A stretch of DNA of 64,000 nucleotides from Craterostigma plantagineum (lineage: Eukaryota > Streptophyta > Magnoliopsida > Lamiales > Linderniaceae), in the NCBI GenBank assembly GCA_027422505.1, contig JAPQWV010000306.1, positions 62,001 through 126,000 on the forward strand, in the 5' to 3' direction. Shown here in pieces: positions 11,371 through 23,445 of this stretch (position 1 is its first letter; each line of letters begins with the position of its first letter). The position numbers and the translations under genes are program-made. The notes under the pieces are model-generated. The model had not been told where the DNA came from. It was given only the letters and a program-made list of their open reading frames with translations, and did not search any database.

Positions 11371-11945
11371 CATCGACTACATCTCCCAACGTAATATTTG
11401 ATGACGCATTCTCCTTGTGGACACCACAAACAGAAACCAAGGAACACTTCGAGATAATGGTAAAGCTTTCGGACGAAAATCAAACAATGCAACAAGAAGG
11501 TGTCGAAGAATCTCCAAGAGCAAAAGCCCATGGCGGATGGGCGTGCATCAAACAACTCCAGAAGTGATGAGGCCAAGTCAACTTTAGGAGACTGAGCAAC
11601 CAGGAGAAGAACATGACGAAATATCACTAAGTCCACAGTAACTACGAAGATTCTTTAGGCAAAGAAGGCCAATTCCCAGGTACGCCAATATAGCTTTAGA
11701 AGAAAACGCGAGTATAAAAGAACCAAAAATATTTGAAGAAGCAGTAAAACATAGTGAATGGAGAGAAGTAATGAATGAAGAAAATATGCTCTAACAAAAT
11801 GAAACATGGGATTAAGTACCTAAACCAGATGGAGTTTAACCCATATCTTGTAAGTGGTTTATAAAATTAAAAGGCGACTTGATGAATCAGTTGAACTATA
11901 TAAAGCTCAACTAGTAGCACGAAGATTTTCTAAATAATATGGGAT
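11371..11945 (+). pseudogene. Copia reverse transcriptase N-terminal scrap, plus strand
   Basis: In one plus-strand frame (about 11647-11945) a degenerate copia RT N terminus is readable: PRYANIALEE, KIFEEAVKHSEWREVMNEE, ETWD.VPKPDGV, PISCKWFIKLKGD and, after stops and a shift, RRFSK.YGI. At least five in-frame stops occur. The sequence just left (11371-11640) is probably the integrase-RT linker of the same element. It opposes the neighbouring gypsy and the Sirevirus-like piece, so it is a separate insertion or a rearranged fragment. Confidence 0.65.
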
Positions 11946-12653
11946 AGTTAGGTATGTGAAAGTTCATAGACATCTATTGGGAGAATTTTTATGTAATTAG
12001 GTAGTTAAATATTTAAACAGGGAATTTTAAAGGTCAGTCGTATTTCTATTTTCGTATAATGGTAATATATAAGCAATAACCTTTATCAATAACTAAATAA
12101 ATACAAAAGGCATAGCTTAAGAAGGATCTTTTAACAGCGCAATTAAGTAATGCAACTTATGCATTTTACAGTTTCCCATAACACACTCTCAGTAATATAA
12201 TGTTGGTATCGACCACTAAACATTATTAATACTTAAATAAATACAAAACTCACGACTTAATTTTAAAAGGAACATTTAATTGTGAATAGTTAGATAGTCG
12301 AAATTGAATAAATATTTGACCCTTAACAACACAATTAAGTAATAGAACTTACGCACTTTACTGACATTCGCCTTTGTTGTCTATGCGGGTAATAAAATAC
12401 AATATTCAGTCGTGCGTTTCCAGTTTTCGAGTTTGAAGAACATCAACACTTACATTATTATAACAGCTTTCTATAATACCACGTCAGTAATATAATGTTG
12501 GTGTCAATTTATTATTGGCAATATTATTGCTGTATATATTGATCATATTGAACGATAAATGAACTTAGAATTTCAAGATAGACAGTGAAATAGGTAGCTC
12601 AACATAGTAAAGAAGCCCAAAACAACCCGAAGATAAGAAAACAGTCAGGAAAA
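11946..12653. other. AT-rich 3' flank of the RPA-like gene
   Basis: No gene is seen. A phrase around CAGTAATATAATGTTGGT occurs at about 12191 and 12487, and ACACAATTAAGTAATAGAAC-like phrases also recur, so it contains decayed direct repeats. If the RPA-like locus is a Helitron, its 3' terminus (a short GC hairpin followed by CTRR on the minus strand) should be here or further left; I could not find one. Confidence 0.4.
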
Positions 12654-14929
12654 CTAATGGGGCTGGTCTACTGCTTCCTTCTTGATTTTCTTTCGTTTAC
12701 CCTTTTGAAACGTTGCTAAAACAGCATCCTCATCATCTGTATTGCTTTCTATTGTACTGAGATCCTTTGCAGCAGCTCGAGTCCTCATCATGCTTTTACC
12801 CACATGCGCCTTTGGTTTTTCTATACAATCCTGCAACTCACCTGAAAGAACGCGATCAACCATGGTTACCCCATCCGACAGGGGAGGCAAAACCTGAAGA
12901 GCGCCAATCGATCCCTGCATTTAGAAAGTCAAACACAATCAACCACCATTAAAACATTCGCAGACTATCTCTGACTTTTACCTGGGTTGACTTAGGCTGA
13001 TCGGACACGTCCTTAACATCGAGGATTTCCGACACACGGGTAACCGTCAAGCTTTTATACAATCTTTTAAAATCAAACGGCTTGATCCTCACAAAAAAGT
13101 TAAAAGACTTCCCCAATAAAGAACGAATACAATCAGAAAGCTCCTCAACTCCAATACCGTCGTCTTCAATTACAGTTTTCTGTAACAATTGAAAAATACG
13201 TGACGACCATTCTATCATGAAAATATAGGTAAGAAAAGGTACTCGCCATAGCGTTCCTCAGGTCTTCCGCTGTTGTATTCATATATTTCTTAGCTGGCCC
13301 GTCAAATATAACAAAAGTACCCGATTCAAAGCCATCATCAACGGCCACCTCAATACGGAAACTATGCAAAGAAAAATGCAGTAAATAAAAACGAATGAAT
13401 TACTTCACCGGGTGATAGTTGTTAATATATTACAGTGAACAATACCGCGAAACTCCCAAAGCATTAAAATTGTCACATTTATAGCAAATTAGCGATTCCT
13501 CAGACTTTCTCAGCTTGGTGAACATGTGGAGCAAGAAATATAGCTCCAACCACTTCCGCTAATTATATCAGTTATCCTTGCTTCGCATGAAAAATCACGC
13601 TCCTAACAAACAGAGAAAGTTAGTGCAATGGAACGACGTGGGATGCTGTCGTATAAATATATGAACAAACCTGTTCAGGATCCGAACGTAGTATAGCATA
13701 TATATCCGATAGACTGATATTTGTTACTGGCCTGACATTGGTAACTAATGGCGTAGATGCAGAAACGTTTTCTAGATTCATCCTATAAAAAATAAACATA
13801 AACTGTTAAGTCAGAACTAAAAAAACGAAATTACAGAATAGATAAAGGAACTGTACACATGAACAAAGGAATTCTCACTGTTTGCGGAACTCCAAAACCG
13901 ACGGGCCATCTCCATTAATATAAAGAGCACTTGAAGATGTCGTATTCAGATATAAACCACCTGATTAAATAATACTATTACAAATATTTGTTGAGCAGAA
14001 AATAGTACGTCGACATACAAAACACCTTGAAACATCCATGGATTGATATTCGTCACAATAATCACAGTATCGTCGCCGACTATTCGTTTCAGTCTCTTAT
14101 AAAACTCGCGCGACTTCTCATCCCAAGCAGTAACAGTTGCATGGCAGCAGCTATAGATAAAAACAGTTCCTTATCGACAATTGACAAAATGAAGACTATG
14201 AATGAGAATAATAAGATTGTTGGGAGAAAAGCATACCCTTCCAGAATTATATTCACCATAGTCCGCGATGAATTCCCATTACCACTGTCATCCGGCTCAA
14301 CAATGGATGAAACTAGTGCAATGACATCTAATGGGTGGGGGGTGTGTGAAATGTCTTTGATTATAACTCCACTCCAAGCAAAAGGAATACATAACCATTC
14401 TATAGAGATAGGGGAGCAAACCTGGTAAGTAAATCCGCAAACCGGCATTTGTCTCCAAATACTGAGACGAACGAAACTGAAATTTCTCTCTTTTTATCAT
14501 AAGATCATGAGAAGCACTTTGAGACATAGTCGTACGTCTATTGTAACGTATCATATAACTATGCTCTGTTGTACGATATCTTTCTGGAGAATTAACAATA
14601 TCAAAGGTTGATATTGAAAACAGACATCCCTCTTCAAGTAGCCGCTCAAAATTTTCCACCAGCGCACTATTAATTGTAGCCTGCATGAGAGTATCCTATA
14701 ACAAAACCAAAATTAGAGGGGGAGGGGGTGGAGCGGGGGTTGGGGAATTCCATATAAAGTAAAAATTTAATACCTCTTCATCTAGTAACATTAAGCCAAC
14801 TAACATCAGTTCTCCATTTCTTCTAAAATTAGTAGCTCTCCAGGACCGCAACAACCGTACAATTATTGTAGTGTTTCCCATCTTCGGGGTTAAAGAATTA
14901 AGTACAGAATAATTACTCAGTAGAACCAT
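12654..14929 (-). pseudogene. Replication protein A large-subunit-like gene (RPA70/DUF223 type), 11 exons, with frame lesions
   Basis: Minus-strand exons read as 14929-14774, 14695-14536, 14476-14422, 14327-14237, 14150-14026, 13960-13879, 13782-13671, 13602-13446, 13361-13243, 13179-12982 and 12914-12654, with GT-AG ends. They give an OB-fold protein of about 505 residues: the first exon (TPKMGNTTIIVRLLRSW), then MQATINSALVENFERLL, VFGDKCRFADLLTR, a second OB fold (INPWMFQG, LYLNTTSSSALYINGDGP), a zinc ribbon of two CX2C pairs (SCSTC, CYKC), then FRIEVAVDDGFESGTFVIFD. RPA proteins coat single-stranded DNA. The C-terminal exon is lysine-rich (KGKRKKIKKE). One base seems missing between the CX2C pairs (about 13522), and the 3/4 and 9/10 exon joins lose frame. 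This family also occurs inside plant Helitrons. Confidence 0.7.
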
Positions 14930-15983
14930 GATGATTTAAAAACTGCACAACTAATACTGTTTCTTAATCATATTAAGAATTGGACGAAGATTCTCTATAT
15001 AAATAAGAATAATATGAAGCGATTTATTGTCATAGGATTAAAAGAAAAACCTTTCAACTACAATAAGAGAAGAGTAAGCGAATGTACTTGAAACGGGCAT
15101 AGAACATGTATTTGTCATGAATAAGGGAAAAGTTATTTCTACACCGTGTTATCATATAATATTTCACAAAACAGTACATTATTCAGTAGGCTATTTTTCA
15201 AACCTAAATAATTGTAAATTTTGAATGTCGTAGTGCATTACAAACGATTGAGACGTCATCAATTAATAAAGACAACCATATCAACTGGAGCAGCAATGCA
15301 TTCTAATCGAGACACAACATTAGCCACAACTATGTTATCTTAATACGAATAATGAAATTGTAGTAATCTAATGATAATGCGAAATTATTTACGTTCAGAA
15401 ATAAAAGCACTGAACTACAATACGATTTTCAACGATATTGTATTCTCATCTATTGTATTATGTTAAATACGGTTAATGTAATTATAGCATCTTTAGTAAA
15501 TCAATTTCATTAGAATACGAAACGATTTGTTGTCATAATTAAAATCCAAACCTTTGAAACACAATAAGATAATCTACAGACAAACGTGTGAAATTCAGCA
15601 GTAGTATATTCTTATCCGATTCCGAACCTTGGCTATAACTATCCTACTACAATACGACTCAATAGCTCCGTAGTCTCATCGATTTTCTACTGTCTATCTC
15701 CAAGGTATGTTAATATGCTAATGCAATTATAGTAACTTCAATAAATCAATATAATAGGAATACGAATCGCCTTGTTGCCATAATTAAAAAACAACGCTTT
15801 CGTTCCATTAAAATACGTATCATTAATGATAAGACACTAATTTAGAAACGCACCAACGTTTAGATTCCGTCAACGATCTTATTTAGCATCCCAAACATTT
15901 TCCATAAACGACCTCATTCAGTCAGTCAATCGGTTTTCAGCCGGGCAAGTATTTGTCAATAATATAAAGTAAAAATTTAATAC

Positions 15984-16139
15984 CTCTACATCTAGTAACA
16001 TTAAGCCAACTAACATCAGTTCTCCATTTCTTCTAAAATTGGTAGCTCTCCAGGACCGCAACAACCGTACAATTATTGTAGTGTTTCCCATCTTCGGGGT
16101 TAAAGAATTATGTACAGAATAATTACTCGGTAGAACCAT
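15984..16139 (-). pseudogene. Second copy of RPA-like exon 1
   Basis: This matches exon 1 at 14774-14929 over its full length, including the ATG (MVLPSNYSVHNS) and the GT donor, with changes such as LLDVE for LLDEE. No exon 2 follows before the next unit boundary. It could be spliced to exon 2 only by skipping the leftmost exon 1; otherwise it is a dead duplicate. Confidence 0.7.
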
Positions 16140-17190
16140 GATGATTTAAAAACTGCACAACTAATACTGTTTCTTAATCATATGAAGAATTGGACGAAGA
16201 TTCTCTATATAAATATGAATATATGAAGCGATTTATTGTCATAGGATTAAAAGAAAAACCTTTCAACTACAATAAGAGAAGATTAAGCGAATGTACTTGA
16301 AACGGGCATAGCACATGTATTTGTCATGAATAAAGGAAAAGTTATTTCTACACCGTGTTATACATATAATATTTCACAAAACAGTACATTATTCAGTAGG
16401 CTATTTTTCAATCACCTAAATAATTGTAAATTTAAATGCCGTAGTGCATTACAAACGATTGAGACGTCATCAATTAATAAAGACAACCATATCAACTTCA
16501 GCAGCAGTGCATTCTAATCGGGCCACAACATTAGCCACAGCTATGTTATCTTAATACGAATAATGAAATTGTAGTAATCTAATGATAATGCGAAATTATT
16601 TACGTTCAGAATAAAAGCATTGAACTACAATACGATTTTCACCGATATTGTATTCTCATCTATTGTATTATGTTAAATACGGTTAATGTAATTATAGCAT
16701 CTTTAGTAAATCTATTTCATTAGAATACGAAACGATTTGTTGTCATAATTAAAATCCAAACCTCTGAAACATAATAAGATAAAATCTACAGACAAACGTG
16801 TGAAATTCAGCAGTTGTATATTCTTATCCGATTCCGAACCTTGGCTATAACTATCCTACTACAATACGACTCAATAGCTCCGTAGTCTCATCGATTTTCG
16901 AAACCTGCCTATCTCCAAGGTATGTTAATATGCTAATGCAATTATAGTAACTTCAATAAATCAATATAATAGGAATACGAATCGCCTTGTTGCCATAATT
17001 AAAAAACAGCGCTTTCTAAATGCGTATCATTAATGATAAGACACTAATTAAGAAACGCACCAACGTTTAGATTCCGTCAACGATCTTATTTAGCAGCCCA
17101 AACGTTTTCCATAAACGACCTCATTCAGTCAGTCAACCGGTTTTCAGCCGGGCAAGTTTTTGTCAATAATATAAAGTAAAAATTTAATAC

Positions 17191-17346
17191 CTCTTCATCT
17201 AGTAACATTAAGCCAACTAACATCAGTTCTCCATTTCTTCTAAAATTAGTAGCTCTCCAGAACCGCAACAGCCGTACAATTATTGTAGTGTTTCCCATCT
17301 TCGGGGTTAAAGAATTAAGTACAGAATAATTACTCGGTAGAACCAT
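17191..17346 (-). pseudogene. Third copy of RPA-like exon 1
   Basis: Full-length copy with ATG and donor intact; it differs from the exon 1 joined to exon 2 by a few residues (MVLPSN for MVLLSN, LLRFW for LLRSW). It is the most distant from the rest of the gene. Its flank matches the other two units. Confidence 0.7.
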
Positions 17347-19306
17347 GATGATTTAAAAACTGCACAACTAATACTGTTTCTTAATCATTTTTAGAATTGG
17401 ACGAAGATTCTCTATATAAATAAGTATAATATGAAGCGATTTATTGTCATAGGATTAAAAGAAAAACCTTTCAACTACAATAAGAGAAGATTAAGCGAAT
17501 GTACTTGAAACGGGCATAGAACATGTATTTGTCATGAATAAAGGAAAAGTTATTTCTACACCGTGTTATACATATAATATTTCACAAAACAGTACATTAT
17601 TCAGTAGCCTATTTTTCAATCACCTAAATAATTGTAAATTTAAATGCCGTAGTGCATTACAAACGATTGAGACGTCATCAATTAATAAAGACAACCATAT
17701 CAACTTCAGCAGCAGTGCATTCTAATCGGGCCACAACATTAGCCACAGCTATGTTACTTAATACGAATAATGAAATTGTAGTAATCTAATGATAATGCGA
17801 ATTTATTTACGCTCAGAAATAAAAGCATTGAACTACAATACGATTTTCAACGATATTGTATTCTCATCTATTGTATTATGTTAAATACGGTTAATGTAAT
17901 TATAGCATCTTTAGTAAATCAATTTCGTTAGAATACGAAACGATTTGTTGTCACAATTAAAATCCAAACTTTTGAAACACAATAAGATAATCTACAGACA
18001 AACGTGTGAATTCAGCAGTAGTATATTCTTATCCGATTCCGAACCTTGGCTATAACAATCCTACTACAATACTCAATAGCTCTGTAGTCTCATCGATTTT
18101 CCAAACCTGTCTATCTCCAAGGTATGTTAATATGCTAATGCAATTATAGTAACTTCAATAAATCAATATAATAGGAATACGAATCGCCTTGTTGTCATAA
18201 TTAAAAAACAACGCTTTCGTTCCATTAAAATGCGTATCATTAATGATAAGACACTAATTAAGAAACGCACCAACGTTTAGATTCCGTCAACGATCTTATT
18301 TAGCTGCCCAAACACTTTCTACAAACGACCTCATTCAGTCAGTCAACCGGTTTTCTGTCGGGCAAGTATTTGTCAATAATATACTTTTAAATGGCGAAGT
18401 GTAATTCATTAATATATTCAATGCAATTATAATAACGTTAGTAAAACAACATTATCATATTATGAAATGATATATTGTCAGAGACCAAACAAAACCTTTG
18501 AACTATAATAAGATTCTCAACAGTATTGTATTCTAATCGACTTCCAAGCCCTGTCTGTCACCATGCTATGTTAATGCGGGTAGTGCAACGTAGCAAGTCC
18601 ATTACATTACGAATACCTAATGATTTGTTGCCATAATTAAAATCACTAACTTCAGAATCAGTCTATTCTTATCCGACTCCAAACACTGACAATAATTATG
18701 TCATCTTAATGCGTATAATGCAATTGAAAATCCCTATAATGATGAGAATGAAAAGCCAAATCTTTCAATTACAATAGGATGATATATAAAGGCAATGTAG
18801 TTGGAACCTGTATAAAACAGACTGAAAACACCCCACCAATCCCACGCAATGGGATGATAAGTGCACGACTGTATCATTACAAAACACCAATGATGATAGC
18901 CCAAAATGATCCAACCAAACTTTGAGATACGCTTTCAATAGCAAAAAACGTGCACGACCTTACACAATGGAGAGATAACTACACGACTGTATCGCTTGAA
19001 ACCTAAAACAGTAAACAAACAGGGGTGAGATAATTACACGACTGCATCGAATTCTATCACAACTCCAGTACACACTATTCAAACCCGCAGGTAGAGGAAC
19101 GACTGCAACACAGCTTGGTACATGCAACACCAAACAAATACATAGAGGGTCCGGTCCACAAACAAACCGAAAGGCAAAACAACCTATAAACAACACCAAG
19201 CTCTGATACATAGCATATAAATAAAAAGTCAAAAAACGCCCAAATGAAAAAAAAATGCATCATAAAAATCGCACCTGCCACACCTTCAAAACACCTCACA
19301 GATCAC

Positions 19307-20930
19307 ACGCAATGGGATGATAACTGCACGACTGTATCATTACAAAACACCTATGATGATATCCAAAAAATGATCCAACCAACCTCAGAGATATTCTTTC
19401 AACCGCAAAAACATGCACGACCTCACGCGGTCGGGAGATAACTGCACAGCTGTATCTCTTCAAACATGCAATAGTAAACAAACACACACATACAGAGCAA
19501 CGATAAACAACCATGAAATGCTGAAAAACACCGACAGATCAAATTAAGACGAATAAACATGCTACACAGATCATTCATTGATACGTTTAACGCAATTACA
19601 GTAAGTTAATCACTTAACTACAAAACCCTTTGAACGTTCATTTAATGAAATTACATCAACTTTACCAAAACAATGATACATATAATATTCAGAAAACAGC
19701 AAATTATTCAGTAGCCTCTTTTTCAATCGCCTAAATAATTGTAAATTTAAATGCCGTATTGCATTACAAAGCATTGAGATGTCATCAATTAATAAAGACA
19801 ACCATATCAACTTCAGCAGCAGTGCATTCTAATCGGGCCCAACATTAGCCACAGCTATGTTATCTTAATACGGATAATGAAATTATAGTAATCTAATGGA
19901 GGAAAAATACATACAGGGTCCATAAACAAACCGGAAGACAAAACACCTAAACAACACCAAACTGTGAGACATAGCATATAAATAAAGAGGCACGACAAAA
20001 AACGGCCAAATGAATAAATGCATCATAAAAATTCGCACGTGCCACACCTCCAAAACACCTCACACATCACACGCAATGGGATGATAGCTGCACGACTGTA
20101 TCATTACAAAACACCTATGATGATATCCAAAAAATGATCCAACCAACCTCAGAGATATTCTTTCAACCGCAAAAACATGCACGACCTCACGCGGTCGGGA
20201 GATAACTGCACAGCTGTATCTCTTCAAACATGCAACAGTAAACAAACACACACATACAGAGCAACGATAAACAACCATGAAATGCTGAAAAACACCGACA
20301 GATCAAATTAAGACGAATAAACATGCTACACAGATCATTCATTGATACGTTTAACGCAATTACAGTACGTTAATCACTTAACTACAAAACCCTTTGAACG
20401 TTCATTTAATGAAATTACATCAACTTTACCAAAACAATGATACATATAATTTCAGAAAACAGCAAATTATTCAGTAGCCTCTTTTTCAATCGCCTAAATA
20501 ATTGTAAATTTAAATGCCGTATTGCATTACAAAGCATTGAGATGTCATCAATTAATAAAGACAACCATATCAACTTCAGCAGCAGTGCATTCTAATCGGG
20601 CCCCAACATTAGCCACAGCTATGTTATCTTAATACGGATAATGAAATTATAGTAATCTAATGGAGGAAAAAATACATACAGGGTCCATAAACAAACCGGA
20701 AGACAAAACACCTAAACAACACCAAACTGTGAGACATAGCATATAAATAAAGAGGCACGACAAAAAACGGCCAAATGAATAAATGCATCATAAAAATTCG
20801 CACGTGCCACACCTCCAAAACACCTCACACATCACACGCAATGGGATGATAGCTGCACGACTGTATAATTACAAAACACCTATTATGATAACCAAAAATT
20901 GATCCAACCAATACGCCACGACTATAGCAT
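19307..20930. repeat. Recent tandem duplication of a 765-bp unit
   Basis: The segment from ACGCAATGGG (19307) is repeated at 20071 and begins again at 20836, giving periods of 764 and 765 bp. The first two units are almost identical, including the two boxes 118 bp apart and an internal piece copied from the 1.2-kb exon-1 unit (GCAGCAGTGCATTCTAATCG near 19815 and 20580). The third unit breaks off near 20930. Confidence 0.8.
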
Positions 20931-20935
20931 TGTTG

Positions 20936-21265
20936 TTAAATAAACACATGTATCATTAAGGAACTCGTGCTACCTATTAAACGACCTTTTATCAATAAAA
21001 TGATAATACGAAACGTATAGCAAAACCTATCAACTACAAAATCATCTGAAAGGTCGTTTAATGCAATTATAGTAACTTTAATAAACCAATACGACACAAT
21101 CATAGCATTGATGTTAAATAAAAACATGTGTCAATAAACAACCCGTGCTAGGTATGAAGCAACCTTTATGAATCAGCAAAGTCAATACGGAACTTTTATA
21201 GCATTGCTGTTAAATAAACACATGTATCATTAAACAACCCGTTCTACGTATTAAACGACCTTTTA
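20936..21265. repeat. Three short direct repeats (AAATAAACACATGTATCATT type)
   Basis: Copies of AAATAAACACATGTATCATT followed by ACCCGTGCTA and a TATTAAACGACC phrase start near 20937, 21116 and 21210. They are imperfect. They interrupt the 20-bp box pattern and have no coding content. Confidence 0.6.
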
Positions 21266-23139
21266 TATATGATTAGTGACAAACTTATTGGAATTAAAAT
21301 GGCTCGAATTTTATTCATCCATGTATTTTTTACACAAATCGAACAAAAATTAAAAGAACAAATACATCATTAAACATTAAAAAGCACAGATATCTTCAAA
21401 CAACCCATCCCATGTACAAACGACCCCTTACGTTAGAACATGAAAGGCCGTCAATGATCTAAACCCGAACTCTAGTTTTGAAACCTGCAACAATAAACAA
21501 ACACACACACATACAGAGGATTCATAAACAAATATGAAATGCAAAACAACATCGGGGACACCAAACAGTCAGTCAGAGCATATAAATAACAGCTTCAACC
21601 GAGATGGCCCCTGGTCTTCCGACCCATGATATTCCAACCACCACATATTAAATTAAAATGAATAAAAAATGCATAATAAAAATCGTATATAGATCAAATA
21701 AAATGATCACAAATCGCATTTATTTTGCAAAAAAATCGTACAGGCCACACCTTCAAAACACCCCACGAATCACACGCAATGGGATGATAAGTGCAGGCTG
21801 ATCATTACAAAACACCAATGATGATAACCAAAAAATGATCCAACCAACCTTAGGGATGTGCTTTCAACAGCAAAAAACGTGCACGACCTTACGCAGTGGA
21901 GAGATAACCACACGACTGTATCGCTTGATACCTGAAACAGTAAACAAACATGAGGAGAGATAATTACACGACGTTATCGAACTCCCTCACAACTCCAGTA
22001 GCCACTATTCAAACCCGTAGGTAGAGGAACGACTGCAAAATAGCCTAAAAACACCAAACCGTGAGACACAGCATATAAATGAAAAAGGCATAAAAAAATG
22101 GTCAAAGATCAAATTATAACGAATAAACATCCTCCATAAATCAATTAAAATGAATAAAAAAGGCATCCTAAAAATCGCACATGCCACACTTTCAAAACAA
22201 CCCACAGATCGCACGCAATGGGACGACAACTGCACGACTGTATCATTACAAAACACCTATAATGATAACCAATATAAAACACCAATGATGGTAACCAAAA
22301 ATGATCCAACCAAACCCTAGAGATGTGCTTTCAACAACAAAAAATATGCACGACCCCATGCGGGGAAGAGATAACTACACGACTGTATCGATTGATACCT
22401 GAAACAGTAAACAAACAGGAGAGTGATAACTACACGACTGTATCGAATTCTATCACAACTCCAGTAGCCACTATTCTGACCCATAGGCGGAGGAACGACT
22501 GCAAAATAGCTTAACAACACCAAACCGTGAGACACAGCATATAAATAGAGAGGCATAATAAAAAACGGCTAATGATCAAAGTATAACGAATCAACATCCT
22601 CCATAAATCAAATTAAAATGAATAAAAAAAGGCATCATAAAAAGCGCACCTGCCACACCTTCAAAACAACCCACAGATCGCACGCAATGGGACAACAACT
22701 GCACGACTGTATCATCACAAAACACCTATAATGATAACCAAAAAAGGATCCAACCAACCTTAGAGATACTCCTTCAACCGCAAAAAACACGCACGGCCTT
22801 ACGCAGTGGGGAGATAACTGCATGGATGTATCTCTTCAAACCTGCAACAGTAAACAAACACCCAAACATACAGAGCAATGATAAACAATCATGAAATGCT
22901 GAAAGACGTCCACGGATCAAATTAAAACGAATAAATATGCTCCATAAAAGGCATCATATTAATTGTACATGCCATACCTTCAAACTGCACGACTGTACCA
23001 TAGCTTGAAACCTGCAACAATAAACAAACACAAACACACATACAGAGGATCGATAAACAACCATGAAATGCAAAACAACCCCAGCAAAACCAAAGCGTCA
23101 GTCAGAGCATATAAATAAGACTTCTATCCGAGATGACAT

Positions 23140-23445
23140 TTGGTCTAACGACCTATGATATTCCAAACACCACATATAAATTAAAAGGAATAAAAAATGC
23201 ATAATAAATATCATCTATAGATCGAATACAAATCGCATTTATGATGCCACCGATGTAATACAACCCATACATAAGGCTAAAGTGGACATTATTTTTACTT
23301 CTTTTTAATGGCATAAATACCCTCATGACCAGATGACGTGGCACATAGCAACAGGCTATAGGGGTGGCATGTTTCGTAATAAATTCAACATATAAGCCTA
23401 GATTCAAAGCCCTCTACAAACTTTTATATATATACGATTCTATTC
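23140..23445 (-). mobile_element. Helitron-like 5' terminal region (tentative)
   Basis: Read on the minus strand, TCGTATATATATAAAAG (about 23421-23437) is followed by a segment with ATGCCACCCC and GTGCCACGTCATC. TC plus TATATATATAAAAG and then CCACGT words are typical of many plant Helitron 5' ends. The RPA-like gene lies downstream in the same orientation, which also suits a plant Helitron. No Rep-helicase is present and no 3' hairpin with CTRR was found, so the element would be non-autonomous or truncated. Confidence 0.35.

Larger units (their letters stand above)
14753..18383 (-). repeat. Three tandem 1.2-kb copies of the RPA-like gene's first exon and 5' flank
   Basis: Units run about 14753-15962, 15963-17169 and 17170-18383 (periods of about 1210 and 1207). 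Each starts beside ATAAAGTAAAAATTTAATAC (in intron 1) and, read leftwards to rightwards, holds exon 1 and then its upstream flank up to a shared CGGGCAAGTATTTGTCAATA-type junction. They are nearly identical apart from scattered substitutions and small indels. Only the leftmost unit is joined to exon 2. The repeat therefore supplies three potential promoters and first exons. Confidence 0.85.
18384..23139. repeat. Higher-order repeat array with about 17 copies of a 20-bp box
   Basis: The box GATAACTGCACGACTGTATC or close variants occurs at 18856, 18974, 19029, 19319, 19437, 20083, 20201, 20848, 21786 (degenerate), 21903, 21959, 22225, 22370, 22425, 22694, 22813 and about 22980. Consecutive starts are repeatedly 117-119 bp or 55-56 bp apart. 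Many boxes are preceded by ACGCAATGGGATGA or GCAGTGGGGA, and several are followed by GAAACCTGCAACAGTAAAC. No supported coding region lies here; minus-strand open frames are only shadows of the repeat. Left of 18856 the sequence is a decayed relative of the 1.2-kb unit. Confidence 0.8.

Noticed and set aside
14027..14428. Plus-strand 133-residue open frame
   Set aside because: It is antisense to RPA-like exons and introns on the minus strand, which have splice sites and recognisable protein; this frame has no such support.
18960..22823. Minus-strand open frames of 60-90 residues repeated along the array
   Set aside because: They repeat because the DNA repeats; the box and spacer pattern is independent of frame, and no domain is visible.
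18856..22999. CRISPR array
   Set aside because: The spacing mixes 118, 55 and longer intervals, the intervals are themselves repeated rather than unique spacers, and the context is plant nuclear DNA.
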